Notes: a model not told the origin generated them from the sequence alone. A stretch of DNA of 9,416 nucleotides from 2-12-FULL-42-15 sp964196565 (GCA_964196565.1 CAXMUH010000079.1:1-9416), one strand, 5' to 3'; positions 1 to 6,809 are shown, numbered from the stretch's first letter. Numbers and translations: made by a program.

Positions 1-110
1 CAAAAGGTTCGTAATCCACCAAAAATATACATTACTCCACTAAAACCCCTAAGAGCCCCTAGGGTTGGTCGCAAGTTTATATTATATTCTGTAAAAAGGT
101 AGTGAAATTT

Positions 111-147
111 GCCGAATCCTGGTTGAGTATCAAACTTTCAATTCGGC
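111..147 (-). terminator. Possible hairpin at the 3' end of fic
   Basis: GCCGAAT at 111-117 and ATTCGGC at 141-147 are perfect inverted copies. The fic stop codon (138-140, TGA on the minus strand) lies inside the 23-nt loop, and the loop can form a further small stem around GTTTGA/TCAAC. On the minus strand the stem is followed only by a short AAATTT, not a clean U-tract, so termination is possible but not convincing. The rest of 1-137 shows no gene I can support; it holds the 8-bp palindrome CCCTAGGG near position 57. Confidence 0.3.
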
Positions 148-1229
148 ACTTTAGGGGGTATGCTGAGTAAGTTAAATAAACGTCGATTGATGTAGTAATT
201 AGTGCGCCAAATTTTATGTTTCTCCAGATACCCGGCCTCTGTTAGTTGGTCCAAATATTTTGTAGCCGTTATGCGGCCAACGTTTAGGTCTCGTTCTAAC
301 AATTCAATTTTAGTATAAGGGTGACAAAATAAATTATTGAGTAAATCCTGGCTGTAAAAACGAAAATCTTTCCGAATACCCTGCTTATATTCCTGCATAA
401 GTTTTTTTATTGCTTGAATGATTAGAATCGTCTGGCGAGAAGTTACTTCTACGCCTTTCAGCATATAGAGTACCCATGCCTCCCAATGATTTGTGTCTCG
501 TACGGCTTGTAGTAATTTGTAGTAGTCAGATTTCGTTTCAATAATATATTGACTGAGATATAAAATAGGAATGTCCAGTAAGCCATTTATTACAAGGTAA
601 AGAATGTTAATGATTCGGCCAGTTCGACCGTTACCATCGTAAAATGGATGTATAGATTCGAATTGATGATGAATAACAGCCATTTTTACGAGCGGATCTA
701 TGTCAGGTGAAAGTGCTTCGTCATTAATGTATTTTTCTAAGTTATTCATTAGCTGAATTATTGTTTGATGATCTTGGGGTGGTGTATAAACAATTTCGGC
801 GGCTGCCTCATTTTTTAATTCAGTTCCAGGTTGTTTTCGAAATCCCGCATCATTTCCTTCTAATATTTTTTGTATTGTGAGGATGTGGTTGCATGTTAAT
901 AAATGATTTGCTTTTACTTGCTCAAACCCTGCAAGTAGCGCGTGAGCATAACTTAGCACTTCCTTAGCTGCGGATGAATTAATAAGATTGGTGTCGAGCT
1001 CGGCTTTGTACATTTCATCATGAGTGGTGATGATATTTTCAATTTCAGAACTGACTTTTGCTTCTTGAAGTACCAGTGCATTAATAAGGATACCTTGGTT
1101 GGGTATGGTTTCAGAAATTCCTTTTAGCTCAGCTAGATGTTTGTTCGCCGAAATAGATGCTTTCAGGATGGCCTTGGTATCTAGCTCATCTGTTGAGGGG
1201 GGTAGCGGTTTCGGTGAGTTTTTAGCCAT
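138..1229 (-). CDS. Fic family protein (probable AMP-transferase) with winged-helix C-terminus
   Basis: 363-residue protein with the complete Fic catalytic motif HPFYDGNGRTGR at residues 194-205. The family's usual reaction is transfer of AMP from ATP to a Ser/Thr/Tyr hydroxyl; H194 would be the base and the DGNGR loop would bind the phosphates. Residues 60-65 (SSEIEN) fit the inhibitory motif (S/T)xxxE(G/N), with E64 as the glutamate that blocks ATP in class II Fic proteins. The N-terminal half is therefore a Fic_N-type domain (about 10-90) and the Fic core spans about 110-250. Residues about 290-350 look like a winged helix (a KYLDQLTEAGYLEK recognition-helix/wing pattern). Length and layout match the SoFic-type stand-alone enzymes (about 370 aa). 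There is no signal peptide or membrane segment. The start at 1229 has only AGG directly before it, a poor ribosome site, but no better in-frame start exists. The gene is transcribed alone, away from the CBS/cupin unit. Its substrate cannot be told from sequence. Confidence 0.93.
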   Translation of the reverse strand: MAKNSPKPLPPSTDELDTKAILKASISANKHLAELKGISETIPNQGILINALVLQEAKVSSEIENIITTHDEMYKAELDTNLINSSAAKEVLSYAHALLAGFEQVKANHLLTCNHILTIQKILEGNDAGFRKQPGTELKNEAAAEIVYTPPQDHQTIIQLMNNLEKYINDEALSPDIDPLVKMAVIHHQFESIHPFYDGNGRTGRIINILYLVINGLLDIPILYLSQYIIETKSDYYKLLQAVRDTNHWEAWVLYMLKGVEVTSRQTILIIQAIKKLMQEYKQGIRKDFRFYSQDLLNNLFCHPYTKIELLERDLNVGRITATKYLDQLTEAGYLEKHKIWRTNYYINRRLFNLLSIPPKVPN

Positions 1230-1260
1230 CCTGTCATCACTTTCATTTTTTGGGAGTTTC

Positions 1261-1353
1261 TATACATGATTTAGCCCTCATGTATTAGAATAATGAATTT
1301 TGTATATATGATACGTTTATCATATATAAAAATCACGATTTTTTATACATGAT
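1261..1353. promoter_or_regulatory. Array of five TATAYATGAT elements upstream of fic (putative operator)
   Basis: The element TATACATGAT occurs forward at 1261-1270 and 1344-1353 (identical 10-mers), and as TATATATGAT at 1303-1312. It occurs reversed at 1319-1328 (ATCATATATA, exact complement of the 1303 copy) and at 1278-1285 (TCATGTAT, 8-nt core). This gives two perfect inverted pairs, 1262-1269/1278-1285 with an 8-nt spacer and 1303-1313/1318-1328 with 11-bp arms and a 4-nt spacer, plus one extra forward site. The block lies 32-124 bp upstream of the fic start, where the fic promoter must be. Repeated dyads of one sequence at a promoter usually mean binding of a dimeric regulator. The Fic protein's own winged helix is an obvious candidate, but that is inference. 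Confidence 0.55.
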
Positions 1354-1445
1354 GCTGCAAGCGCCTCAGAAGTAGATAACTAGCTGATTTTTAGGAGATT
1401 GTGTCTTAAGGCCCAGTTTTGACAGATCCGATGTTAAATCCAACC

Positions 1446-1517
1446 CTATTTTTTCTTACGTTTTTGCAATTCCAACACACTTTGTGCATTACTAATCGAA
1501 TCTGCAATATCAGCCAT
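1446..1517 (-). pseudogene. Duplicated C-terminal tail of the CBS-domain gene (23-codon mini-frame)
   Basis: A 23-codon frame runs from ATG (1517-1515) to TAG (1448-1446). Apart from its first two codons it encodes exactly the last 21 residues of the neighbouring CBS-domain protein, ending in the basic tail ELQKRKKK. The two base differences within the shared 67 bp (positions 1458 and 1475) are both synonymous (CGC/CGT Arg, CTG/TTG Leu). Its ATG overlaps the cupin stop codon as ATGGCTGA, a layout that could allow translational coupling, but there is no Shine-Dalgarno sequence of its own. The simplest reading is a non-functional gene fragment left by duplication. Expression as a micropeptide is possible and unproven. 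Confidence 0.6.
1447..1513. repeat. 67-bp direct repeat, copy A (3' of cupin gene)
   Basis: This segment matches 2060-2126 in the same orientation at 65 of 67 positions; both differences are A/G transitions. Similarity seems to continue for about ten bases on the low-coordinate side (1438-1446 against 2047-2056) if a 5-base gap is allowed, and stops sharply after CAG at 1513. The two copies bracket the cupin gene. Confidence 0.9.
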
Positions 1518-2019
1518 TATTATTTTTTAGGTGCATCTTGGGATTAAGATATGTTCTTGTCCATGGCCCAACACCATTGATTTGTATCACAGCACCTTGA
1601 TCTTCCGTCCAACCAAAGTGATGAAATTTAGGGGGATTCACTGAGTAACTGCCTGCTGTTAAACGATGCCCACCAATTTTAGTAAAATGATCTCCACCAT
1701 TGGTATAGAATACACCAGAAAGAACCGTAACATGTTCTGCGGTTGTGTGATAATGTGACAATAATTTAAAATGTGGTGGGATTTTTTCGCGGATGGTAAA
1801 TGGACCTAAATTGCTGGGATTACCTTCTAAAATAGCAACATAAGCGCCCTTAGGTAAATTAGGAATCGGTTTCCATTGGATTTGTTGAGGTAAAACTACG
1901 GTGTACTCTGGTTTCAAAGGATTGTAAAATGTAACCACTTTTTGTGCTGCATTTGCAGTAGTGAGAGCCATAATTACAATTAAGCCACACAACGCTATTT
2001 TATTTTTGAATGTCTGCAT
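1510..2019 (-). CDS. Secreted single-domain cupin protein
   Basis: 169-residue protein with a Sec signal peptide: K5/K7 positive region, hydrophobic stretch at about 8-22, and ANA at 22-24 as probable cleavage site. The mature part is a small cupin beta-barrel. Residues 89-102 (HYHTTAEHVTVLSG) give HxHxxxExxxxxxG, the metal-binding half of cupin motif 1 (H89, H91, E95). Residues 123-134 (GSYSVNPPKFHH) give motif 2 with H133/H134. A mononuclear metal site in the periplasm or outside the cell is therefore likely; the reaction is unknown, as cupins cover many. The start at 2019 is supported by AAGGA about 7 nt upstream. It follows the CBS gene by 39 bp and is probably co-transcribed with it. The gene lies exactly between two copies of the CBS gene's 3' end, which suggests it was added to this operon secondarily. 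Confidence 0.85.
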   Translation of the reverse strand: MQTFKNKIALCGLIVIMALTTANAAQKVVTFYNPLKPEYTVVLPQQIQWKPIPNLPKGAYVAILEGNPSNLGPFTIREKIPPHFKLLSHYHTTAEHVTVLSGVFYTNGGDHFTKIGGHRLTAGSYSVNPPKFHHFGWTEDQGAVIQINGVGPWTRTYLNPKMHLKNNNG

Positions 2020-2058
2020 CTTTATTTCCTTATATAGTTTCAGGACATCCTCCCTACT

Positions 2059-2652
2059 TTATTTTTTCTTGCGTTTTTGCAATTCCAGCACACTTTGTGC
2101 ATTACTAATCGAATCTGCAATATCAGTATGTAATTGACGGCCAATTTGCCAAGTTGAAAACATGCCGCACAAGCAATTATGCTCTTCACTGTTTTCATCA
2201 TCGATGACCAGTGCATAATGTGCATTGAGATTTTTGAGTGTTTCAACCACATTGCCGACTTTGGCATAGCGAGCGGATTTTATTTTAAACGCAACGATTT
2301 TATCAATCGGCGTCATTAGCATTTTAACGGTAATTTTGGAGCGTTCTATGCGACGTTCTTGCAGAATGCGAATTGGCTTTTCACCCAGTATGTCCTCGGT
2401 ACTAATCAAGCCAATGATCGCATTTTCTTCATTTTTGGCAAGTAAAATATGTACACCATGAATTTTCATCTCATTCAGTGCATCATTCATGGTGAGAGAC
2501 GGTGAGACAGACTCGGGTCTAACTTGATTAAAATCTTTCATTACCGCTAACGCTGGGTCATCCAGGTGTACAATTTCTGGAAGATTGTGTGATCTGAGAA
2601 CGGTTTTTTTATCTGTCAGTGAGATAGGTTCAATTAGTTCAAATTTTGTCAT
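2059..2652 (-). CDS. CBS-domain pair protein
   Basis: 197 residues from the preferred start. Numbered from there, CBS motif 1 covers about residues 35-90 (SVSPSLTMNDALNEM ... GLISTEDILGEKP) and CBS motif 2 about 109-178 (MLMTPIDKIVAFKI ... GMFSTWQIGRQ). No catalytic domain is attached, so it is a stand-alone CBS pair, a class that usually senses adenosyl ligands (AMP, ATP, SAM) and regulates a partner. The C-terminus is a short helix ending in the basic tail KRKKK. I start it at 2652 because GAGG lies 5 nt before that ATG; an upstream in-frame ATG at 2700 has no ribosome site and would add 16 residues outside the domain. It is divergent from the zinc-finger/heptose operon, with 134 bp between the starts, and is the first gene of a probable unit with the cupin. 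The partner protein is unknown. Confidence 0.85.
   Translation of the reverse strand: MTKFELIEPISLTDKKTVLRSHNLPEIVHLDDPALAVMKDFNQVRPESVSPSLTMNDALNEMKIHGVHILLAKNEENAIIGLISTEDILGEKPIRILQERRIERSKITVKMLMTPIDKIVAFKIKSARYAKVGNVVETLKNLNAHYALVIDDENSEEHNCLCGMFSTWQIGRQLHTDIADSISNAQSVLELQKRKKK
2060..2126. repeat. 67-bp direct repeat, copy B (3' end of CBS gene)
   Basis: This is the native copy: it encodes the last 21 residues and the start of the stop codon of the CBS-domain protein. Copy A is at 1447-1513. Recombination between the copies would remove 613 bp, including the whole cupin gene, and leave an intact CBS gene. Confidence 0.9.
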
Positions 2653-2715
2653 GTGAGCCTCGTATTTAGTTATTACAGAATTATAGCAATCAGCAGGCAT
2701 AGAACCAATAAGGTT

Positions 2716-2743
2716 TTGCTTGAAGCAGGGCGTATGTTAAAAT
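2716..2743 (+). promoter_or_regulatory. Candidate sigma70 promoter for the zinc-finger/heptose operon
   Basis: TTGCTT (2716-2721) and TAAAAT (2738-2743) are separated by 16 bp and lie 44 bp before the GTG start at 2787. They fit -35 and -10 boxes with a short spacer. This is the only good match in the 134-bp divergent region on the plus strand; it is a visual call. Confidence 0.35.
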
Positions 2744-2786
2744 CTAATCCAAAATAGATACAACAACCATCAAAAGGTAGAGTTAC

Positions 2787-2981
2787 GTGGCTAAAAAAGA
2801 AGCATGTGCTGCTTTGCATTATGATATCACCAAGGAAGATTTGCCTTTATGTTGTCCAATGCCTGATCAGAGATTGTGGGATGCGCATCCCAGAGTCTAT
2901 TTACCAATCGAAAAGACAGGTAAAGCTGTCTGCCCTTACTGTGATGCTGTATATGTACTCAAGACCCATGAGCAAAGTTGA
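2787..2981 (+). CDS. zf-CHCC zinc-finger domain protein
   Basis: 64-residue protein of the zf-CHCC family (related to the zinc-binding part of the mitochondrial complex I subunit NDUFS6). Ligands appear in order as C23 (in LPLCCPMP), H34 (in DAHPRVYLPI), and C49 and C52 (in CPYCDAVYVL), all present. It starts at GTG 2787, supported by AAGG about 9 nt upstream. Proteobacterial members are small cytoplasmic zinc proteins of uncertain role. It leads the operon: its stop is 13 bp before the preferred waaF start, so the two are likely co-translated. It has no known role in heptose synthesis; the link is positional. Confidence 0.9.
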   Translation: MAKKEACAALHYDITKEDLPLCCPMPDQRLWDAHPRVYLPIEKTGKAVCPYCDAVYVLKTHEQS

Positions 2982-2994
2982 CCCTAATAAAGAG

Positions 2995-4047
2995 ATGTAT
3001 AGCCCAAGCAAAATATTAATTGATGGACCTGCTTGGATTGGCGATATGGTCATGGCGCAAGCGTTGTTTAAACTTTTAAAACAACAATATCCAAATGCGC
3101 AAATTGATGTATTAGCCCCAGCTTGGACCAAACCACTTTTAGACCGTATGCCTGAGGTGACCGAGGCATTAGTGCTTCCTTTTGGCCACGGTGAATTGCA
3201 ATTAGCGCGTCGTTATCAACTGGGAAGATCATTGCGTGCAAAAGGGTATGATTGGGCTATTTTATTGCGTAATTCATTTAAATCTGGATTAATTCCTTAT
3301 TGGGCGCGGATTAAATTACGTACCGGTTGGCTTGGCGAAATGCGTTATCCTTTATTAAATGATTGGCGCAAATTAGATAAAAAACGTCACCCTTTAATGG
3401 TGCAACGTTTTATGGCATTAGCATACAAGGAAAATGAAGCTTTACCGCGTGACTATCCATTTCCACAATTAGTTGTTTCACCGACAAGTATCAATAACAC
3501 CTTGCAGAGTTTAGGCTTAGAAAAGCCTACTGCACCGATTTTAGCGCTTTGTCCGGGAGCTGAATTTGGCCCAGCAAAACGTTGGCCAGAGGAATATTTT
3601 GCAGAAGTCGCAAATGAAAAAATCAAAGACGGATGGCAAGTGTGGTTGTTTGGTTCTAAAAAAGATAAGCCAATCACCGATAAAATTAATACGTTATGTG
3701 ATCACAGTTGTGTTGATTTGGCTGGGCAAACACAATTAACTGAAGTGATCGACTTGCTAGCTTTAGCTCGTGTTGTTGTGACCAACGACTCTGGATTAAT
3801 GCACATTGCGGCTGCATTGGGGCGTACCATTATTGTGATGTATGGTTCTTCCTCAGCAAAATTTACCCCGCCACTGACAAGAAATGTAAAAAAACTTTCA
3901 TTGGATTTAGAATGCAGTCCTTGTTTTAAACGTGAATGCCCATTGGGCCATATGAAATGTTTAATTGACTTGCCGCCTTCGCGTGTTTTACAAGCCATTA
4001 CGTTAACCGCGCCCGAAACATTAGAATTAGAGACCCTGCAGGAATAA
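2995..4047 (+). CDS. waaF: ADP-heptose:LPS heptosyltransferase II
   Basis: Transfers the second L-glycero-D-manno-heptose from ADP-heptose to heptose I of the LPS inner core at the cytoplasmic face of the inner membrane (GT-B fold, family GT9). From this start the protein is 350 residues, matching the family's usual 348. Recognisable blocks are GPAWIGDMVMAQ (11-22) in the N-terminal domain, NSFKSGLIP (93-101), RTGWLGEMRY (109-118), CPGAEFGPAKRWP (186-198) and TNDSGLMHIAAALG (263-276) in the nucleotide-binding domain. A Cys cluster at 307-322 (CSPCFKRECPLGHMKC) is typical of many family members. Start choice: the frame is open far upstream, through the zinc-finger gene. ATG 2995 fits the homologous N-terminus best; ATG 2968 would add nine residues and overlap that gene by 14 bp. 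Neither has a strong ribosome site, so coupling to the upstream stop is likely. hldE follows after 6 bp. Confidence 0.95.
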   Translation: MYSPSKILIDGPAWIGDMVMAQALFKLLKQQYPNAQIDVLAPAWTKPLLDRMPEVTEALVLPFGHGELQLARRYQLGRSLRAKGYDWAILLRNSFKSGLIPYWARIKLRTGWLGEMRYPLLNDWRKLDKKRHPLMVQRFMALAYKENEALPRDYPFPQLVVSPTSINNTLQSLGLEKPTAPILALCPGAEFGPAKRWPEEYFAEVANEKIKDGWQVWLFGSKKDKPITDKINTLCDHSCVDLAGQTQLTEVIDLLALARVVVTNDSGLMHIAAALGRTIIVMYGSSSAKFTPPLTRNVKKLSLDLECSPCFKRECPLGHMKCLIDLPPSRVLQAITLTAPETLELETLQE

Positions 4048-4053
4048 TAGATC

Positions 4054-5487
4054 ATGTTTAACATTAGAAATTTGCCTAACTTTGGTGATGCTAAAATATT
4101 AGTTTTTGGTGATCTTATGTTAGATAGCTATTGGAGAGGCGTGTCAAATCGAGTTTCGCCAGAAGCGCCGGTGCCCGTGGTTAAAGTAGAAAAACAAGAT
4201 ACGTGCCCAGGCGGTGCTGCGAACGTTGCACTTAATCTTGCATCCATTGGGGTCGGCGCCACATTGATTGGTTTGGTGGGTGAGGATCTCCAAGCGCTGG
4301 ATTTAAGATCACAGCTTGAAGCAAAAAACATTAACTGCCAATTTAAATCTGTGCCAGGATTGCCAACGATTAGTAAAATGCGAGTGATTGCACGCAATCA
4401 ACAAATGTTGCGGCTTGATTTTGAATCTTCATTTGCAGATTACGATGATGAGGATTTAATATCAATTTATAAAGAAGAGTTGGATAAAGCAAATATTGTG
4501 GTGTTATCTGATTATGGTAAAGGCACATTAAAGAAATCAGCCGAGATTATTGCTTTAGCAAAATCACGAAATATCCCTGTTTTAGTAGATCCAAAGGGTA
4601 TGGATTATAAAATTTATGCCGGTGCGAGTTTAATTACGCCCAATTTAGCAGAATTTGAAGCGGTGGTTGGACCCTGTGGTGATGATGAGGCACTGATTGT
4701 TGCTAAGGCAAAAGCATTAATTAGAGCGCACGATTTTGGTGCAATCTTAGTAACACGCGGTAAGCTTGGCATGACATTGATTGATGCAAACGACACAGTG
4801 TGTCACCTGCATTCACAAGCGCGCGAAGTGTTTGATGTAACCGGTGCGGGTGATACCGTTATTTCGATTGTAGCTGCTGCATTAGCACAAAGCGTTGATC
4901 TTGAACGTGCTTGTTATCTTGCCAATATCGCTGCAGGTCTTGTCGTTGCTAAAGTGGGGGCGGCATCTGTTAGCATGCCTGAGTTGCGCCATGCATTGAG
5001 AAATAATTTAGGTTTAGATTTGGGTGTTTTAACGGAAGAAGAATTGCTGTTGATTGTCGAAGATGCTAAAGCAAAAGGCGAAAAAATTGTGATGACCAAT
5101 GGCTGCTTTGATGTACTGCATGCGGGGCACATTCAATATTTAAGTCAGGCAAAAGCTTGTGGCGATCGATTAATTGTAGCGGTGAATACCGATGCGTCCG
5201 TTTCACGATTAAAAGGTGACAGTCGGCCGATTAATCCGCTTGAGGTTAGGATGGAATTATTAAGTGCACTACGTTGTGTTGATTGGGTTTTACCTTTTTC
5301 TGAAGACACCCCCCTGCGACTGATTAATGCAATATCACCGGATTGCTTGGTTAAAGGCGGTGACTACACGATAGAAACCGTAGTGGGGCACAAGACTGTG
5401 TTGGACAAAGGTGGGGAAGTTAAAATTCTTTCCTTCAGGGAAGGTTATTCAACAACAAAAATGGTAGAGAAAATTAAGGCGGAGTAA
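4054..5487 (+). CDS. hldE: Bifunctional heptose-7-phosphate kinase / heptose-1-phosphate adenylyltransferase
   Basis: Catalyses two steps of ADP-heptose synthesis: phosphorylation of D-glycero-D-manno-heptose 7-phosphate at C1, then, after a phosphatase step done by GmhB (not in this window), transfer of AMP from ATP to give ADP-D,D-heptose. The N-terminal domain (1 to about 315) is a PfkB/ribokinase fold with CPGGAANVALNLASIG (51-66) and the anion-hole signature DVTGAGDT (261-268, catalytic D267). The C-terminal domain (about 340-477) is a cytidylyltransferase-like nucleotidyltransferase with TNGCFDVLHAGH (348-359), the HxGH motif being H356-H359, and the ending GYSTTKMVEKI. Its 477 residues equal the length of the E. 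coli enzyme, and neither domain is truncated. CAGGAA 10 nt before the ATG supports the start. It lies between waaF (6 bp) and hldD (3 bp) in one operon. Confidence 0.97.
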   Translation: MFNIRNLPNFGDAKILVFGDLMLDSYWRGVSNRVSPEAPVPVVKVEKQDTCPGGAANVALNLASIGVGATLIGLVGEDLQALDLRSQLEAKNINCQFKSVPGLPTISKMRVIARNQQMLRLDFESSFADYDDEDLISIYKEELDKANIVVLSDYGKGTLKKSAEIIALAKSRNIPVLVDPKGMDYKIYAGASLITPNLAEFEAVVGPCGDDEALIVAKAKALIRAHDFGAILVTRGKLGMTLIDANDTVCHLHSQAREVFDVTGAGDTVISIVAAALAQSVDLERACYLANIAAGLVVAKVGAASVSMPELRHALRNNLGLDLGVLTEEELLLIVEDAKAKGEKIVMTNGCFDVLHAGHIQYLSQAKACGDRLIVAVNTDASVSRLKGDSRPINPLEVRMELLSALRCVDWVLPFSEDTPLRLINAISPDCLVKGGDYTIETVVGHKTVLDKGGEVKILSFREGYSTTKMVEKIKAE

Positions 5488-5490
5488 AAT

Positions 5491-6435
5491 ATGATTATAG
5501 TAACAGGTGCTGCCGGATTTATAGGTTCCAATATTATTAAAGGGTTAAATGCTAAAGGTTATACCGATATATTAGCGGTGGATGATTTAACTGACGGCAA
5601 AAAATTTCAAAATCTTGCGGTGTGCGACATTGCGGATTATCAAGATTATGAAGATTTTATTCAAGGTATTGTGCAGGGTCATCAATTAAATTATAAGATT
5701 GAGGCGGTATTTCATCAGGGGGCCTGTTCCACCACCACCGAATGGGATGGTCGTTACATGATGCGTAATAATTATAACTATTCAAAAAAATTATTACATT
5801 ATTGTCTCGATAACGAGATTGCCTTTATTTATGCGTCCAGTGCTGCAGTGTACGGTGCGGGATCTGATTTCAAAGAGTTTAGCGCTAATGAGAAGCCGTT
5901 AAACGTTTATGGATATTCCAAATGGCTTTTTGATCAATATGTATTGCGTTTACTGCCATCGGTAAAATCACAAATTGCGGGAATGCGTTATTTTAATGTG
6001 TATGGACCGCATGAAAATCATAAAGGCTCGATGGCCAGTGTGGCTTATCATTTAATGAATCAGTTGCGTGATCAAGGGCGCGTGAAGTTATTCAAAGGGT
6101 GTGATGGTTATGCCGACGGTGAGCAGCTTCGTGATTTTGTTTACGTCGATGATGTGGTGAATGTCAATATTTGGTTAATGGAGAATCCAAAAGTTTCTGG
6201 CATTTTTAATGTGGGTACCGGAAAAAGCCGACCATTTAATGCAATTGCCAATGCGTTAATTAAAGCGCATGGTTCAGGTGAGCTTGACTATATTGCTTTT
6301 CCAGAACATTTAAAAGGTGCCTATCAAAGTTTTACCGAAGCTAATATCGATGCACTTCGAGAAGCGGGTTATAGCCAAGAGTTCCATTCATTAGAGCAAG
6401 GCCTGCAAAAATACTATCAGTGGTTTGATCGTTGA
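5491..6435 (+). CDS. hldD: ADP-L-glycero-D-manno-heptose 6-epimerase
   Basis: Inverts C6 of ADP-D,D-heptose to give ADP-L,D-heptose, the donor used by WaaF. It is an extended short-chain dehydrogenase/reductase using NADP. The Rossmann motif TGAAGFIGSN is at 5-14. Catalytic Y140 and K144 sit in NVYGYSKW (138-145), and K178 in GPHENHKGS is also at the position expected from the E. coli enzyme. At 314 residues it is close to the usual 310. GGCGGAG ending 8 nt before the ATG is a strong ribosome site, and the start is only 3 bp after the hldE stop. It is the last gene of the heptose operon; a large inverted repeat lies about 110 bp downstream. Confidence 0.97.
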   Translation: MIIVTGAAGFIGSNIIKGLNAKGYTDILAVDDLTDGKKFQNLAVCDIADYQDYEDFIQGIVQGHQLNYKIEAVFHQGACSTTTEWDGRYMMRNNYNYSKKLLHYCLDNEIAFIYASSAAVYGAGSDFKEFSANEKPLNVYGYSKWLFDQYVLRLLPSVKSQIAGMRYFNVYGPHENHKGSMASVAYHLMNQLRDQGRVKLFKGCDGYADGEQLRDFVYVDDVVNVNIWLMENPKVSGIFNVGTGKSRPFNAIANALIKAHGSGELDYIAFPEHLKGAYQSFTEANIDALREAGYSQEFHSLEQGLQKYYQWFDR

Positions 6436-6544
6436 TGTAACCTGGTCAATATACCCAAAGCTTTTTGAGATTAGGCCTTTTTAGTATGGGCTTTAACATT
6501 GGTAGCCTTGACTTTTTGGCTAAAAAGCCGCTCGAAGATGTTTT

Positions 6545-6642
6545 CTCTTACGCGGCTTTGCTGCGGTTATGATAAGGCGCAGCGGATTCATATTAAGAAA
6601 GCTTTGCGTTCTTTTCATAACCGCAGCAAAGCCGCGTAAGAG
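6545..6642. repeat. Perfect 28-bp inverted repeat with 42-nt loop
   Basis: Left arm 6545-6572 and right arm 6615-6642 are exact reverse complements. The loop 6573-6614 has further imperfect pairing (AAGGCGCAGC against GCTTTGCGTTCTT), so the transcript would fold into one very stable rod. No T-run follows on either strand, so it is not a textbook terminator, though such a stem could stop transcription or protect the hldD mRNA end. Each arm contains GCGGCTTTGCTGC, itself a small imperfect hairpin. It could be a dispersed palindromic (REP/MITE-like) element; copy number cannot be seen here. Confidence 0.85.
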
Positions 6643-6773
6643 TGTTAATTTGTATGCCGCACCATAAATTTTAAAACCTTATTTTCAAGCGCCCTAGGTA
6701 TAGATCCCTCGACTTCGCAGAGGGCAGGCTCGTGTCGGTTGGCCAGGTTTTTCTTCCCGGTCAGTCGTAAACT

Positions 6774-6790
6774 CATTCCATTATGGAATG
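6774..6790. repeat. 17-bp palindrome upstream of the hydrolase gene
   Basis: CATTCCAT and ATGGAATG are perfect inverted 8-mers around a single T at 6782. It lies 20 bp before a possible -35 box (TTGTAC at 6810-6815), so it could be an operator for the hydrolase gene; it is equally likely a chance or repeat-derived palindrome. Confidence 0.35.
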
Positions 6791-6809
6791 CACTTCAAAT
6801 TCAAAATGA

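Noticed and set aside
1..32. Minus-strand ATG at 32-30 with GGAG just upstream, possibly the start of a gene leaving the window.
   Set aside because: Only ten codons are visible and the ribosome-site spacing is too short (2 nt); cannot be supported.
1..102. Open plus-strand frame from the window edge (33 codons, Pro/Lys/Arg-rich) that could be the 3' end of a gene.
   Set aside because: Too short to distinguish from chance at this base composition; no recognisable motif.
2653..2700. Longer N-terminus for the CBS-domain protein from ATG 2700.
   Set aside because: No Shine-Dalgarno sequence before that ATG, whereas GAGG precedes the ATG at 2652 at proper spacing.
2806..2994. In-frame upstream extension of waaF (63 extra residues, out of frame with the zinc-finger gene).
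   Set aside because: The extension shows no family similarity, begins inside the well-supported zf-CHCC gene without a ribosome site, and would make the protein about 60 residues longer than WaaF orthologues.
6436..6544. Rho-independent terminator for the heptose operon at CTTTTT-GGCT-AAAAAG.
   Set aside because: The stem is short and AT-rich and is followed by GCCGCTCG, not a T-tract.
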